Origin: a bacterium
GTDB taxonomy: Bacteria > Zixibacteria > MSB-5A5 > CAIYYT01
Length of the DNA: 64,000 nt
Assembly (NCBI GenBank): GCA_016708315.1
Contig: JADJGC010000004.1
Coordinates: 1 to 64,000, forward strand
Direction of reading: 5' to 3'
Shown here piece after piece: positions 41,365 through 50,452 of the stretch. A program made the translations under genes and the position numbers. A model generated the notes under the pieces. It was given only the letters and a program-made list of their open reading frames with translations. It was not told where the DNA came from and ran no database searches. Each line of letters starts with the position of its first letter. Within the stretch, counting starts at the first letter, position 1.

Positions 41365-42679
41365 CAATCCGTTCCGGGAAAGTTACTGTTACTGATGTCC
41401 CAACTCCCACTTGAGAGTTGATACGAATTTCGCCTTTCATATTATCGACCAAACGCTTCACAACAAAGAGCCCGAGCCCCGTTCCCTGCGATTTGGTTGT
41501 GAAGAATGGATCAAAAATGTGCTTCATCACTTTCTTCTCGATGCCAGCGCCTGTATCGCTGATTGTGATCGACAGTATTCCCGAACGTGCCGTGCCCGCC
41601 GTCACATTGACAGTTGCACCTTCAGGCGAAACATCGAGTGCGTTCTTCATCAAGTTCACAAGTATCTGGCGAACCTTCTGTGAGTCGACCTTGCAACTTG
41701 TTATTGATGACTCGCAATCCGCGTGCAGCTTTACGCCCTTCTGCTCAAACTCTTTGCTCATTCCTTGGACAACTGATTCCACTACCTCACTGAGGTTCTG
41801 TACCTTACCTGGGGCATCAATCGGCGATGCAAATTGAAGATAGTGCGTTGTAATCGTGTTGAGCCGGTCTACCTCTTCGGGAATGAAATCAAATAGCTGC
41901 GCATCGCTCGATTCACCAGAAGCGTACTTCTTTTTCAATCGTTCAGCGGTCGCCTTGATAATCGCCAGCGGATTGCGCACCTCATGCGCGATTACCGCCG
42001 CCATTTGACCCATTTGCGAAAGAGCCGCTTGCGACACCAACATCTTCTCCGCTTGTATGAGTCTGCGATTTAGTATGACGACTACTATAGAAACAAATAA
42101 CAGAAACCCAATCGCCGCCGCGTTGACAACAATCATATACTGCTTGAAGTCTTCGAACTCCGTGAAGAATTCAAAATTGCTTTCGATCAATAGTACGCCA
42201 TAGACCGGATCCTCGCCGACCGGCTGATACGCCGACTTGAAGTAGCGGTTGCCGGCACGATTCAACTCGGAGACTCCGGCATTGCCCAAAGCGGCGCGGC
42301 TCAACCCCTCGATGTGCAACGGCAAGAACAACTGCACATTTGAGATTGAATCATCCAGTGAGAGCATATCACGATGCTCTGCATCGAGAAGATATATGGC
42401 AGACAACGCATCCGAATCCCGAATTCGAACAAGATAATCCTGGAGCCTGACCACTGTCGCCAAAGACAAAGGATCTTCCGGCGTTTCGTATTGCAGTACG
42501 CCTTCGATTTCCGGCGCGATTGCGCGTCCGACCGACAGAAGACGGTCGCCGAGCGAACGATCAAGTGTATCCAGCGAGCGCGTGTACAATAAGTATAGCG
42601 CAATGTTGAATCCCGCCACCAGCAACAGAAGGAGAGCAATAATAAGTATGGAAACGAGTTTGCGATTGTCACCGATCAT
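41342..42679 (-). CDS. sensor histidine kinase, NtrB/ZraS-like
   Basis: A 445-residue inner-membrane kinase: TM1 (residues about 8-30), a periplasmic sensor of about 155 residues (SLGDRLLSVGRAIAPEIEG ... AGNRYFKSAYQPVGEDPVYGVLLIES, a double-Cache/PAS-like look), TM2 (about 185-205), then HisKA with AVIAHEVRNPLAIIKATAERL and HATPase boxes NLMKNALDVSP, SDTGAGIEKKVMKHIFDPFFTTKSQGTGLGLFVVKRLV. It probably senses an envelope or small-molecule signal and phosphorylates the NtrC-type regulator encoded by the overlapping downstream gene. Confidence 0.92.
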   Translation of the reverse strand: MIGDNRKLVSILIIALLLLLVAGFNIALYLLYTRSLDTLDRSLGDRLLSVGRAIAPEIEGVLQYETPEDPLSLATVVRLQDYLVRIRDSDALSAIYLLDAEHRDMLSLDDSISNVQLFLPLHIEGLSRAALGNAGVSELNRAGNRYFKSAYQPVGEDPVYGVLLIESNFEFFTEFEDFKQYMIVVNAAAIGFLLFVSIVVVILNRRLIQAEKMLVSQAALSQMGQMAAVIAHEVRNPLAIIKATAERLKKKYASGESSDAQLFDFIPEEVDRLNTITTHYLQFASPIDAPGKVQNLSEVVESVVQGMSKEFEQKGVKLHADCESSITSCKVDSQKVRQILVNLMKNALDVSPEGATVNVTAGTARSGILSITISDTGAGIEKKVMKHIFDPFFTTKSQGTGLGLFVVKRLVDNMKGEIRINSQVGVGTSVTVTFPERIDGEDSRS

Positions 42680-42726
42680 TGCTTATAACTGCCGCCTGAT
42701 TGTTACACATTTGTGCCCTCGGATTT

Positions 42727-42772
42727 CGTACCTCGTGGTTCGAGATCGTACTTCGATGTACCATGTGGTACG
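42727..42772. promoter_or_regulatory. tandem palindromic enhancer-like sites, pair 2
   Basis: CGTACC-TCGT-GGTTCG (42727-42742) and TGTACC-ATGT-GGTACG (42757-42772) match pair 1 at 40014-40051. They are 30 bp apart start to start, about three helical turns, and about 131 and 161 bp upstream of the -12 box at 42895. They also lie 48-93 bp upstream of the divergent kinase start, so feedback on the kinase/regulator operon is possible. Confidence 0.6.
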
Positions 42773-42881
42773 CATCGACAAATAGTCGTCATCAATGTCG
42801 ATTGCTTGAGACATTTACACAAGGGGTCTAAGCCGCGTTACGGCAAATGGTTGTCTCTTGTCTCGACCTCCCTGCGAAAGT

Positions 42882-42897
42882 TGGCACGACATTTGAC
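42882..42897 (+). promoter_or_regulatory. sigma-54-like -24/-12 promoter of the GxW-repeat lipoprotein
   Basis: TGGCACG-ACAT-TTGAC: GG (42883-42884) and GA (42895-42896) are 10 bases apart. Transcription would start near 42908, leaving a leader of about 42 bases with AAGGAG before ATG 42950. It matches the sigma-54 consensus except A for C in the -12 box. Confidence 0.65.
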
Positions 42898-42949
42898 TAT
42901 ACCCTCAGTAAGAGATCATTGCAGATCAGACCTAAATGAAGGAGAAATT

Positions 42950-44014
42950 ATGAAGTCCAAAATCAGAATCCTGCTATTCGGAGTACTCGCGTTGTTGGTA
43001 GTTGGCCTAATCGGCTGCAGCGACAATAACGTCACTCCCGAACAAGGCGACGATGAGTCAATCAATCTGACCGATAACTTCGGCGGTTACAAAGCAACTG
43101 ACGAGCAACCTGCATTCGGCGATCCCGATATTGCCAGCCTCGAAGGCAGCGCTGAGGCAAACGATCCGATCATGTTGAATCCCGATGTCGATTCAATCAC
43201 CAAGCTTCTTGACATCGGCGTCTATTCGGTCGAATTCCTTTGGGGACACCTTGAACTCGATTCCACTGAAGTTGCCGTCACCGATTGGTCCGGCTCACTG
43301 ACTCTAGAACGCGGCGCAATTGTTGCCGTCCGCCTGATCCGCTTTGAAGCCGGCGACTTTATCGTTCGTCCGCGTCTATCGCGTACTGTTCTCGAGTTCG
43401 AAAGCAAGACCCGTCCGAGTTTTGATGGAATGCTCGTTTACATCTATGATCCAACCCCTTCCGTTTTTGATACCGAGAACACTCTGACCTTCACGTCCGG
43501 ACCTATCACCCAGACTTTCACTATGTCCGAACTGGCGTCAATTAGCACCGTAACTGACGTCGGCAGTAACCAGTTCTCAGTTAATGGATTTAAGATCGAG
43601 CGCCTTGCTTGCGGCGAGGGCTATCTCGAAGGAAGATGGATTCGTCCGGCATCAGTACGCGGACAGGGCACTTTCGTCGGCCGGTGGATCTCCGAAGATG
43701 GCCTGATGTTGGGTCATGTGCGCGGGCACTTCGGTAACCGTGAAGATGACGTTCAGGTGCTCTTCGGCAAGTGGATCTCAGTAGCTGGCCTCTTCCGTGG
43801 CTTCCTCAAGGGAGAATGGGGATACGGTACTGATGATGATCCGAGCGCGACTGACAAAGGCTGGTTGTCGGGAGACATCTTCAATCGCGAAGCTGTCGCT
43901 GTTGGTGAATTTGATGCCAACTGGGTCGCGAGAGAACGTCCCGGAAATGGCAATAATGACCGCGCCGCAAAACACGGTTACTTCCGCGGTCAATGGTCGC
44001 AGAACTGTGAATAA
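42950..44014 (+). CDS. lipoprotein with GxW-type repeats, putative sigma-54 target
   Basis: A 354-residue lipoprotein: signal KSKIRILLFGVLALLVVGLIGC (Cys about residue 23), an acidic linker (DNNVTPEQGDDESINL), an N-terminal beta domain, and a C-terminal half of repeated units with Gly and Trp at fixed places (YLEGRWIRP, TFVGRWISEDGLMLGHVRGHFG, VLFGKWISVAGLFRGFLKGEWG, KGWLSGDIF, HGYFRGQWSQNCE), reminiscent of MORN-like beta hairpins. Not a recognised family. ATG 42950 has AAGGAG upstream; the frame open from 42713 is non-coding promoter DNA. It is divergent from the kinase/regulator genes and downstream of a sigma-54-like promoter, so probably part of their regulon. Confidence 0.8.
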   Translation: MKSKIRILLFGVLALLVVGLIGCSDNNVTPEQGDDESINLTDNFGGYKATDEQPAFGDPDIASLEGSAEANDPIMLNPDVDSITKLLDIGVYSVEFLWGHLELDSTEVAVTDWSGSLTLERGAIVAVRLIRFEAGDFIVRPRLSRTVLEFESKTRPSFDGMLVYIYDPTPSVFDTENTLTFTSGPITQTFTMSELASISTVTDVGSNQFSVNGFKIERLACGEGYLEGRWIRPASVRGQGTFVGRWISEDGLMLGHVRGHFGNREDDVQVLFGKWISVAGLFRGFLKGEWGYGTDDDPSATDKGWLSGDIFNREAVAVGEFDANWVARERPGNGNNDRAAKHGYFRGQWSQNCE

Positions 44015-44053
44015 CACCCATCCGTAAAGGCGTTTGCAATCGCCTTCCTGAAG

Positions 44054-44085
44054 ATCAGGCGCTCGACAATTGTCGGGCGCCTGAT
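44054..44085 (+). terminator. hairpin terminator after the GxW lipoprotein
   Basis: A long near-perfect palindrome: ATCAGGCGC (44054-44062) pairs with GCGCCTGAT (44077-44085), and an inner CGAC-AATT-GTCG continues the stem. TTGTT follows. Confidence 0.8.
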
Positions 44086-44472
44086 TTGTTAAGAGCTTGA
44101 TACAAAATAGGATACTCGAAAACCCGTAGTTGCCGATCCTCGACGGCAAAACCCCGACAGACACCAACTTTGTGATCGAATGTTCTGATGATCAAATCCA
44201 GTTTCAGTACCGATGATTGTGGCGCACAAATTCTAACATCGTCGTGGTTTGTCCTAACAAAAAATTAACAATCACGATAGTGGTGTTTGTCTGTCCACAA
44301 ACTTCATTTTTACTTGCTTTTAAGCGCCTTTTCGTTTCATTGCCTGTAACAACCCCAAAACCCGAGCCGCTTGATTAGCCGATGTGAAACTTGCCAAACG
44401 CTGATATGGGCAAGCCGATCACTGCACCATTGCACGGCTGACACGAGCAGCAGTTTTAATTAAGGAGAGCGT
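44086..44472. other. 387-base AT-rich leader region without a gene
   Basis: It presumably carries the promoter for 44473, but I see no clear -35/-10 or -24/-12 pair. No TGTACC-type palindrome is present. TTAAGGAGAG before ATG 44473 is a strong ribosome site. Confidence 0.4.
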
Positions 44473-45705
44473 ATGACCAGTCGATTCGGTTTGTTGATGA
44501 TGCTTGCCGCATTCATCTTGTGTCTTGGTGCTACTGCGTACAGCGGCGTTACGCCATCACGTCTCAACTATCAAGGGTTGTTGACGGATGCAAATGGCCA
44601 GCCAATGAACGCCACCGGCGTGCAGATGACATTTCGCATTTGGAACCATCCTATTCAAAGCGACATCGCTAATCTGAAATGGGAAGAGACACTCCTGGTC
44701 GATGTCACCAACGGACTCTTCAACGTCATTCTTGGCGACAATATCCAAATTGAACCCGAAGTATTCGATTCATCTGCCAGCTATCTTGGCATCCAAATCG
44801 GAACTGACCCGGAAGGCGAACCGCGCACCAGATTGGTGTCGGTCGGTTACTCAACCAGAGTTGAAACCCTCGATGGTGCCCGCGGCGGCGTGATCTCCGG
44901 AACGATCGGATTGCAGCCATCAACCGGCACAAAAGATGGCGACATCGAACAGCTCCGCTACGAGATCTTCGACGAACAAGACAGCATCAAGTTCTGGGCG
45001 AGCGAGACCGAGGTCTTCGCTCCCTGTGTACAATTCTCCGGCGACGACAGCCGTCAATGCACTGCGGCAATGAGCTCCGGCGCAGCGCAAGTTGAAGATA
45101 GCGATGTAACAACCACTATTGGTAACACACCGGTGGTGCTTGCTCAACAGACTATCGATTGCCCGAGCGATGGCTATGTCCTCGTATTGGGCTCCTGTGA
45201 AGCTTCATTCGATCTGACCGGATCAGATATCACGGCAGTGGCGCCCGGTACTATTCCGACTTATGCAGCGGAATTTGGCGTCGTTGCCAATGAGACCGAA
45301 CAACCCGACGATCAGCGCAAGAGCTGGCTGATTCGTGGTATTGAACCATTCTTGCAGGCGAAAAATGTAATAAGTCTCCAAAAAGTCTTCGCGGTCGAAG
45401 CCGGTGCTTCGACATTTTTCCTCGTAGCCGAACGTACTGCCGGTGATGCTGAATTCACAGCTTCCGATAAAACACTGACCCTGGTCTTCATACCGACGGC
45501 ATATGGCGACGTTAGCTCCACATCTACGACCGCGGCGCCCACGACTGCTGTCACGAGCACAGTCGGAGTTAGCAAGGCAGCATCAAGAACAGTGCTGTCA
45601 ACAACTGAAAACGGCTCGAATAGTGAGATTGCGAGACTCAAGACCGAGATCAACGAACTGAGATCACTTCTGCAGCAAGTCGTTGCCGAAAAGAACAAAC
45701 AATAA
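44473..45705 (+). CDS. secreted fibre-like protein with C-terminal coiled coil
   Basis: A 410-residue exported protein, intact paralogue of 3063-4865. A signal peptide is followed by the shared N-terminal module (SRLNYQGLLTDANGQPMNATG ... VTNGLFNVILGDN ... LVSVGYSTRVETLDGA), a beta-rich middle with PSDGYVLVLGSCEASFDL, then KTLTLVFIPTAYGDV, a Thr/Ala-rich linker (STSTTAAPTTAVTSTVGV) and a coiled coil (NSEIARLKTEINELRSLLQQVVAEKNK). Trimeric surface fibres often have this order; that role is inferred. It lies 23 bases before the dockerin gene, so the two form an operon. Confidence 0.75.
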   Translation: MTSRFGLLMMLAAFILCLGATAYSGVTPSRLNYQGLLTDANGQPMNATGVQMTFRIWNHPIQSDIANLKWEETLLVDVTNGLFNVILGDNIQIEPEVFDSSASYLGIQIGTDPEGEPRTRLVSVGYSTRVETLDGARGGVISGTIGLQPSTGTKDGDIEQLRYEIFDEQDSIKFWASETEVFAPCVQFSGDDSRQCTAAMSSGAAQVEDSDVTTTIGNTPVVLAQQTIDCPSDGYVLVLGSCEASFDLTGSDITAVAPGTIPTYAAEFGVVANETEQPDDQRKSWLIRGIEPFLQAKNVISLQKVFAVEAGASTFFLVAERTAGDAEFTASDKTLTLVFIPTAYGDVSSTSTTAAPTTAVTSTVGVSKAASRTVLSTTENGSNSEIARLKTEINELRSLLQQVVAEKNKQ

Positions 45706-45728
45706 CGGACCGAAATCGGAGGTAACTT

Positions 45729-46148
45729 ATGACAAAGGTCCGAGTGATTGTTAGAGTGGCACTGTTGATAGTCGTGATGCTCTCTTCCACTTTGTTGGGG
45801 GACGACTACACGATCAAGTGGCATGTGGTATCGACCGGCGGTACCCAAAGCACATACTCTGACGGGAAGACGCTTCATGGTACGGTGGTACAGACCGCCA
45901 TTGGCACCGTTTCGTCATCCAACTACCGCGTCTACCAGGGGTTCTGGCAAGAGTTTACTTCGTGCCGTGCCGGCGATGCCGACGGCAGCGGCAATGCCAA
46001 TATTTCTGACGCCGTTTATATCATCAGCTTCATCTTCCTTGGTGGCCCCGAACCGGTCACCGCTTGCGGCGGAGATGCTGATGGCAACGGCTTCGTTAAT
46101 GTCTCGGATGCGATCTGGTTGATTCGATACATCTTCCAGTCGCCATGA
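45729..46148 (+). CDS. small secreted protein with dockerin-like repeats
   Basis: A 139-residue exported protein: signal peptide, a short beta region (YTIKWHVVSTGGTQSTYSDGKTLHGTVVQTAIG, YRVYQGFWQEF) and two dockerin-like repeats (CRAGDADGSGNANISDAVYIISFIFLGG, GDADGNGFVNVSDAIWLIRYIFQSP). Unlike the other dockerin proteins here it lacks the final PCAAC tail. CGGAGG precedes the ATG. It may partner the fibre-like protein encoded just upstream. Confidence 0.8.
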   Translation: MTKVRVIVRVALLIVVMLSSTLLGDDYTIKWHVVSTGGTQSTYSDGKTLHGTVVQTAIGTVSSSNYRVYQGFWQEFTSCRAGDADGSGNANISDAVYIISFIFLGGPEPVTACGGDADGNGFVNVSDAIWLIRYIFQSP

Positions 46149-46174
46149 TTTGAACACAGTCGATTCAACGCTGG

Positions 46175-46204
46175 AGAGCCGATCGCATTGTTGCGACCGG
46201 CTCT
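46175..46204 (+). terminator. hairpin terminator
   Basis: A 13-bp stem with one mismatch, AGAGCCGATCGCA (46175-46187) with TGCGACCGGCTCT (46192-46204), loop TTGT, then a T-rich tail. Confidence 0.75.
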
Positions 46205-46302
46205 TCTGCATTTTGATTGTCAGATTTCACAGTATTTGCTATCCTCAGACCGTTAGCAGTGCGAATTGAACCCGTAGAAATGAATGGCCCCGACAAATTG
46301 CC

Positions 46303-48900
46303 ATGAGCGATTCTGAAGAACAAGATAACCTCGAAAAAACCAAAGTAAGCCGAAACGACGGCAAGATCGCAACCGTCGGCAGATATCGCGTTATTGAAAA
46401 AATCGGCGCTGGTGGTATGGGAGAGGTTTATCTTGCATTCGACCCGAAACTACAGCGCAATGTCGCAATCAAACTACTACCGCCCACACTGGCCGAAGAT
46501 CCGGAGACCAAAGCGCGCTTCATTCGCGAGGCTCAAACCGCTGCCGCGCTAAACCACAACAACATTGTCACCATCTACGAAGTTGACGAAAGCGAGGGAA
46601 GACAATTCATCGCTATGGAGCTTGTTGAAGGTGTGCCGCTCAAAGACCTAATCAAAGCTCAGCGACTACCACTGGAAAATTGCATCGACTTGATCTTGCA
46701 AGTCTGCGACGGCCTTGTCGCCGCTCACGAACGCAGTATCGTTCACCGCGATATCAAACCGGCAAATATACTTGTCAGTGGCAAAGGCAAAGTCAAAATC
46801 CTCGACTTCGGTCTCGCCAAGCTTCAAAGCGTTTCCGGTTTGACCAGCACTGGCGTTCGACTTGGTACAATTGCCTACATGTCGCCAGAGCAGGCCCAAG
46901 GCGTTGAAGTCGACCAACGTTCCGACATCTTCTCGCTCGGAGTTGTCATCTATGAGATGCTTTCAGGGCAGACTCCATTTAAGAAGGATTCCGAAATCGC
47001 CACGTTACTGGCAATCCTTCAGCAGATTCACGTTCCGCTTCTGCAACTCACCCCTGAGGTTGGAGAGAAGATTAGCGCAATTGTTGATCGCGCACTTCAA
47101 AAAGATCCCGCTTTGCGCTACCAGAATGTGGAAGACCTCGCCCGGGAACTTCGGCTTGTCATGAAACGTGCCGAGCCGCAGCCATCGCAATTTCCAAACG
47201 TTGCATCGGCGCCTCTACCGATGCCGTCAGCAGGCTTGGAATCCAGTACTGTAACTCGCACTTCCGTTGGACTCAAGAAAGCCATCGCAATTCTTCCCTT
47301 CGAGAATCTTGGTCCGACCGAGCACGATTACTTTGCTGATGGTATCACGGATGAAATCACCACCAGCCTCGCCAAAATCAAGCTGCTCAAGGTCATCTCC
47401 AACAACAGCGCGCGCCAGTTTCGCGACAAGAATAAGAGTCTTGTCGAAATTGCGGGCGAGCTGGGAGTAGAGTTCTTGCTGACCGCAACGATCCGCTGGG
47501 ACAACAGCCAGACACCTTCTCGGTTTCGACTAAGCTGCAAGCTTGTCGACACTAAAGATGAATCATATCTCTGGGCGGAATCATACGATCGTGTTCTCGA
47601 CCAGATTTTTGTGCTCCAATCGGAGTTGGCATCGGAGATCACCAAGGCGCTCGGTGTTGCATTGGCAACTCCTGAATTGGATAGTCTCTCGCGCATTCCT
47701 ACAACGAATCTCGAAGCCTACGACTTCTATCTCCGCGGAAATGAATTCTATCCTCGCAGCACTCAGCCAGCCGACATCAGCAAGGCCATCGAGATGTACG
47801 AAAAGGCTGTCGAGCTCGATCCTGATTTCGCATTAGCTCACGTGAAATTGAGCCAGGCAAACCTCAGTATGTATTGGTTCTTCCATGACCGGACACAGGC
47901 ACGTATTGCCCGCGCCAAATTGTCGGTAGATGCTGCAGTTCGCGTGGCGCCGCAGTTAGCTGAGACCAATCTGGCAATGGGGTACTACTATTACTATGGC
48001 TGCAAAGAATACATGTTGGCGCTTGAGCAATTTGTTGTCGCCGGTAAGAGCCGTCCTAATGACAGCAGTCTATTGGCCGCAACTGGATTTATCCAGCGGC
48101 GGCTCGGGTTCTGGAACGAAGCCCTTCGCAATATACGCAAAGCAGCCGAACTCGACCCCAAATCGTCGTTGCTTGCTTCAGAACTCGGCAATACGCTAAT
48201 GCTTTTGCGGCAGTATGACGCGGCGTTGATACAATTTGACCGCGCCATTTGGCTCGTGCCTGATTGGATAGATATTTACGCTCGAAAAGCCCAAACGATT
48301 CTTTTGCGCGACGGCAACGTCGCCGCAGCAGCACAGATATTCCGTGAGGCCGAATCACGTGTGCCGCCCGGCGAGATGGTCATGGAATTTATGCTGCTCG
48401 ATGTCTTTGTCGAATACTGCGATCGCGATGTCCAGAAGGCGATGGATAGACTCGCCATCGACGAAGTTGAAATGGAGCTGTACTTCATAAACAAAGGCCG
48501 GTTGGCGCAGCGCCTCGGACGTGAATCAGAGGCAAGATCATATTTCGAATCCGCACGCGTAATGCTCGAATCCAAACTCAAAACCAGCCCCGATGACGCC
48601 CGCTATCTCGCTAATTTGGGCATAGCCTACGCCGGACTTGGTCAGGCAGACAAGTCGATTAGTCACTGTGAAAAAGCGCTGGAGTTGTTTCCACATGACC
48701 GCGACCACGTCTTCAGTATTGTTTACATGGAAACCTTCGCAATCGCTTTGACGATGCTTGGCCGCACCGACCAGGCAATCGAACAACTGAAGTTCCTCCT
48801 CGGCGTGCCGTCCTACATTTCGCGACCGCTCCTAATGGTGGCCGAACATTTCGCGCCGTTGCGGGGCCTCCCCGGATTCCAGAAGCTATTGATCGGTTAA
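46303..48900 (+). CDS. serine/threonine protein kinase with TolB-like and TPR domains
   Basis: An 865-residue cytosolic protein. The Hanks-type kinase (about residues 28-285) has the Gly loop KIGAGGMGEVYLA, catalytic Lys57 in VAIK, HRDIKPANI (His148, Asp150), DFG at 168-170 and SPEQAQG. A linker leads to a CadC/TolB-like alpha-beta domain (KKAIAILPFENLGPTEHDYFADGITDEITTSL ... EFLLTATIRWD) and a long C-terminal array of TPR units (LEAYDFYLRGNEF, AIEMYEKAVELDPDFALAHVKL and onward). No membrane helix is seen. The same order is common in Acidobacteria and FCB bacteria, where it probably links phosphorylation to protein assembly. Targets unknown. Confidence 0.92.
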   Translation: MSDSEEQDNLEKTKVSRNDGKIATVGRYRVIEKIGAGGMGEVYLAFDPKLQRNVAIKLLPPTLAEDPETKARFIREAQTAAALNHNNIVTIYEVDESEGRQFIAMELVEGVPLKDLIKAQRLPLENCIDLILQVCDGLVAAHERSIVHRDIKPANILVSGKGKVKILDFGLAKLQSVSGLTSTGVRLGTIAYMSPEQAQGVEVDQRSDIFSLGVVIYEMLSGQTPFKKDSEIATLLAILQQIHVPLLQLTPEVGEKISAIVDRALQKDPALRYQNVEDLARELRLVMKRAEPQPSQFPNVASAPLPMPSAGLESSTVTRTSVGLKKAIAILPFENLGPTEHDYFADGITDEITTSLAKIKLLKVISNNSARQFRDKNKSLVEIAGELGVEFLLTATIRWDNSQTPSRFRLSCKLVDTKDESYLWAESYDRVLDQIFVLQSELASEITKALGVALATPELDSLSRIPTTNLEAYDFYLRGNEFYPRSTQPADISKAIEMYEKAVELDPDFALAHVKLSQANLSMYWFFHDRTQARIARAKLSVDAAVRVAPQLAETNLAMGYYYYYGCKEYMLALEQFVVAGKSRPNDSSLLAATGFIQRRLGFWNEALRNIRKAAELDPKSSLLASELGNTLMLLRQYDAALIQFDRAIWLVPDWIDIYARKAQTILLRDGNVAAAAQIFREAESRVPPGEMVMEFMLLDVFVEYCDRDVQKAMDRLAIDEVEMELYFINKGRLAQRLGRESEARSYFESARVMLESKLKTSPDDARYLANLGIAYAGLGQADKSISHCEKALELFPHDRDHVFSIVYMETFAIALTMLGRTDQAIEQLKFLLGVPSYISRPLLMVAEHFAPLRGLPGFQKLLIG

Positions 48901-49002
48901 CCCACGCCGTCTGTATCTCAGAATTCCTTTCTCGAAAATCGGTAGAGAATCCTCACGCTAAGGTTATCTTTCTGGCGCTGATTTCTAGAAGGGAATATCC
49001 TC

Positions 49003-49857
49003 ATGCGACCTGCTGACATAACCCGCTTGATACTCCTTGCCGCAATCTGGGGAAGCTCTTTCATATTCATGCGTGTCCTCGCCCCTGTCCTCGGCGCTAT
49101 CACGACGGCAGATTCACGTTTGCTGATCGCCGGTGTGGCAATGTTGGCTTATTTCGCCGTTATCCGCTTTGACCTTGCCTGGCGCGAGAACTGGAAACAA
49201 TATGCCATCATCGGAGTCGTCAATTCCAGCATTCCATTTTCACTTTACGCCTTCGCAGCCCAACACATTCCAGCGTCATACTCAGTCATCTTCAATTCAA
49301 CCTCGCCACTATTCGGCGCGGTCTTTTCGGCGATCTGGCTAAACGATAAACTCACTCTTCGTAAGATAGCCGGCCTGATTTCCGGAGCCGTTGGAGTTGC
49401 CTTGGTCAGCAAAGTCGGCGGTGCGCAGGTCGACGCCATGTTCGGCTGGTCATTAGCAGCCTGTCTCGCCGCGCCCATGTGTTATGGTCTGGCGGGAATT
49501 TATACCAAGAAGAAGGCATCCAAAATCAAGCCAATGGCGATTTCCGGCGGCAGTCAGATCATGGCCGGACTCGCACTCCTGCCTCTCGCATTGTTGTTCC
49601 CTCCGACCGGTGAGATCAATTCGAGAATAGTAATCTACACCATCATCCTTGCGGTTCTTTGCGGATCAATCGCCTATGTGCTCTACTACCGCCTTGTCAG
49701 TGATGTCGGCCCAACCAAAGCTCTCAGCGTCACATTCCTGATGCCCGCCTTCGGTATGCTCTGGGGAGTCATTTTCCTGCATGAATCGGTGACACTTCCA
49801 ATGATTGCCGGCTGCCTCATGATCATTGCCGGTACAGTACTGATAGCTCGCAAATAG
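49003..49857 (+). CDS. EamA-family drug/metabolite transporter
   Basis: A 284-residue inner-membrane protein with ten predicted helices and two EamA repeats: LAAIWGSSFIFMRVLAPVLGAIT in the first, SGGSQIMAGLALLPLALLF and VLCGSIAYVLYYRLVSDVGPTKALSVTFLMPAFGMLWGVIFLHE in the second. Relatives export amino acids, purines or other metabolites; the substrate is unknown. Confidence 0.9.
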   Translation: MRPADITRLILLAAIWGSSFIFMRVLAPVLGAITTADSRLLIAGVAMLAYFAVIRFDLAWRENWKQYAIIGVVNSSIPFSLYAFAAQHIPASYSVIFNSTSPLFGAVFSAIWLNDKLTLRKIAGLISGAVGVALVSKVGGAQVDAMFGWSLAACLAAPMCYGLAGIYTKKKASKIKPMAISGGSQIMAGLALLPLALLFPPTGEINSRIVIYTIILAVLCGSIAYVLYYRLVSDVGPTKALSVTFLMPAFGMLWGVIFLHESVTLPMIAGCLMIIAGTVLIARK

Positions 49858-49998
49858 AATTCGCCTCACTCACTTTCTTTAGCTGGCGAGCTTTACCACT
49901 TCTTCAATTTGTCATGTGTCATTCTGAGTGCTTGCTTATTGCCTCGATTTGCGGCAAATTGGAGTTTAGTCACCGTTGTCTTCGGAAAGGAAGTTCAA

Positions 49999-50433
49999 TT
50001 GTCGGAACAAAATTTCTCTAATCACGCCCGCTATGTCCCGGGTTTCCATATCGTCCTGTTTGGAATGCTATTTCTCTCGCTTATCGGCGCATCCGTCAAC
50101 CTTTACCATTCACTTGACGACCACACAAGGCTCTACTCTGCTTCACTATTAGTCGTCGTGTTTGTCTCCTTGTTGATGCTGTTCTTCTATGCTCGTTCAT
50201 TTGCTCTCAAGGCACAAGACCGCGCCATCCGGGCCGAAGAAAACCTTCGTCACTTCGTAATGACCGGAAGGATGCTTGACTCCCGACTCACCATGCGCCA
50301 GGTCATCGCATTGCGTTTTGCCTCCGATGGTGAATTTGTCAAGCTTGCCATGCGTGCCGCCAGCGAGGATATGTCGAGCGTCGACATCAAGAAAGCTATC
50401 ACCAACTGGCGCGCCGACAATTACCGCGTCTGA
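49999..50433 (+). CDS. DUF6526-family membrane protein
   Basis: A 144-residue membrane protein with two helices and a cytosolic helical tail. The start is a TTG at 49999 preceded by GGAAAGGAAG; the sequence then reads SEQNFSNHARYVPGFH, the characteristic opening of DUF6526 proteins. The frame continues 30 codons upstream without support. No function is known. It lies 19 bases before the aldo/keto reductase and is probably co-transcribed. Confidence 0.8.
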   Translation: MSEQNFSNHARYVPGFHIVLFGMLFLSLIGASVNLYHSLDDHTRLYSASLLVVVFVSLLMLFFYARSFALKAQDRAIRAEENLRHFVMTGRMLDSRLTMRQVIALRFASDGEFVKLAMRAASEDMSSVDIKKAITNWRADNYRV

Positions 50434-50452
50434 GAAGAATCAGGGAGCATCA

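Noticed and set aside
44086..44472. A third sigma-54/palindrome promoter before the fibre-like gene
   Set aside because: No GG-N10-G[CA] element with TGGCAC and no TGTACC-N4-GGT palindrome could be found.
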